Assembly: GCA_027065835.1 (NCBI GenBank)
Contig: JAMONK010000057.1
Location: 1 to 15,381 of the forward strand
Reading direction: 5' to 3'
DNA length: 15,381 bases
From: Thermococcus sp.
GTDB lineage: Archaea > Methanobacteriota_B > Thermococci > Thermococcales > Thermococcaceae
Shown: one piece after another, positions 14,935 through 15,381 of the stretch
Layout: every line of letters begins with the position of its first letter
How positions within the stretch are numbered: the first letter of the stretch is position 1
The notes under the pieces: generated by a model
Databases searched by the model: none
What the model was told of the DNA's origin: nothing
The model's input: the letters and a program-made list of their open reading frames with translations, nothing else
Program-made: the position numbers and the translations under genes

Positions 14935-15381
14935 ATGAAACTCAAATGTTCCCTGTGCGGCAGACAATACGACGAACCTGTTCAGAGGTGTGAATGCGGC
15001 GGGCCGGTCGAGTTTGAAAGGTTCACCGGTGAACCGTACATAGGAAAGAGCGTCTGGGAGCGGTTCTGGGACTTCTGGCCGGTGGAGCCGGCACTGGAGC
15101 TCTCCCTCGGCGAGGGCGACACGCCCCTTGTGAAGTCGGGGCTCGGCGAAGAGCTTGGAGTGAAGCTCTACCTCAAGAACGAGACGGTGAACCCGACGTG
15201 GAGCTTCAAGGACAGGGGCACCTTCCTTGCGATGAGCTACGCCCTAAAGGCCGGCTACAAGACCGTTGGAACCGTCTCCACAGGAAACATGGCGGCGAGC
15301 GTTTCGGCCTACGCTTCCCGCTTCGGGTTGAAGGCGAAGATTCTCGTCTCCGAGAGCGCGAGCGACGAGAAGCTGAAGGCC
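14935..15381 (+). CDS. thrC: Threonine synthase, N-terminal part (3' truncated by the window)
   Basis: Threonine synthase is a PLP enzyme converting O-phospho-homoserine to threonine. The 149 codons present begin with a zinc-ribbon-like segment (CSLC at 5-8, CEC at 19-21), then the fold-type II core: LGEGDTPLVKS (58-68), TWSFKDRG with the PLP-binding lysine (88-95), and TVSTGNMAASVSAYASRFG, which contains the phosphate-binding S-T-G-N loop. These fit archaeal threonine synthase. A related PLP lyase such as cysteate synthase is possible but less likely. The ATG is one nt after the stop of the preceding gene, with GAGGAGGG (14921-14928) 6 nt upstream, so the two genes are probably co-transcribed. 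No stop occurs before the window edge. Confidence 0.88.
   Translation, partial: MKLKCSLCGRQYDEPVQRCECGGPVEFERFTGEPYIGKSVWERFWDFWPVEPALELSLGEGDTPLVKSGLGEELGVKLYLKNETVNPTWSFKDRGTFLAMSYALKAGYKTVGTVSTGNMAASVSAYASRFGLKAKILVSESASDEKLKA

Noticed and set aside
1-15381. tRNA or rRNA genes, CRISPR arrays, insertion sequences
   Set aside because: I looked for regularly spaced repeats, tRNA-like cloverleaf arms and transposase motifs by eye and saw none; the longest non-coding stretch is under 200 bp.

Overview
The window looks like a chromosomal segment of a hyperthermophilic archaeon of the order Thermococcales, most likely Thermococcus. This rests on the HerA-Mre11-Rad50-NurA operon, a DUF835 membrane protein, an archaeal homotetramer-type tRNA splicing endonuclease, an archaeal proteasome beta subunit, compact 4-nt gene overlaps, BRE/TATA promoters of the type GAAAG-TTTAAA, and GGTGGTGA-like ribosome binding sites. 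Base composition is roughly 55% G+C except for one internal tract in nurA. I could not run any search, so family calls come from motif recognition.

Layout: 1-86 is the 3' end of an alpha-oxoamine synthase / 2-amino-3-ketobutyrate CoA ligase-like gene. 268-1080 (+) encodes a DUF835 membrane protein. It converges, with overlapping stop codons, on a minus-strand two-gene unit at 2092-1077 (RimI-like acetyltransferase, then tRNA splicing endonuclease EndA). A divergent promoter region at about 2093-2252 starts the plus-strand DNA end-resection operon herA-mre11-rad50-nurA (2253-9387), whose genes are 9 nt apart or overlap. In current models Mre11-Rad50 opens the break and makes the initial cut, and the HerA hexameric translocase with the NurA nuclease then resects long 3' tails for RadA.

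Convergent to nurA, a minus-strand gene (11339-9411) encodes a large secreted protein with a GATase-like core and an S-layer / cell-wall-binding-like C-terminal domain. Divergent from it, a FecCD-type permease and its ABC ATPase (11443-13163) form a metal-chelate or cobalamin-type importer without a substrate-binding protein in view. Then come a proteasome beta subunit (13209-13811), a membrane-anchored or secreted HExxH metallopeptidase-like protein (13845-14933), and the 5' part of threonine synthase (14935 to the window edge).

The most striking observation is inside nurA. About 620 bp in the middle of the gene (about 8505-9125) are about 38% G+C, with AAA/GAA/AGA/TTA-type codons, while both ends of the same gene and the neighbours are about 53-58% G+C. 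The reading frame stays open. This looks like a mosaic allele made by homologous recombination with a low-GC relative, leaving the catalytic N- and C-terminal motifs in the host-like sequence.
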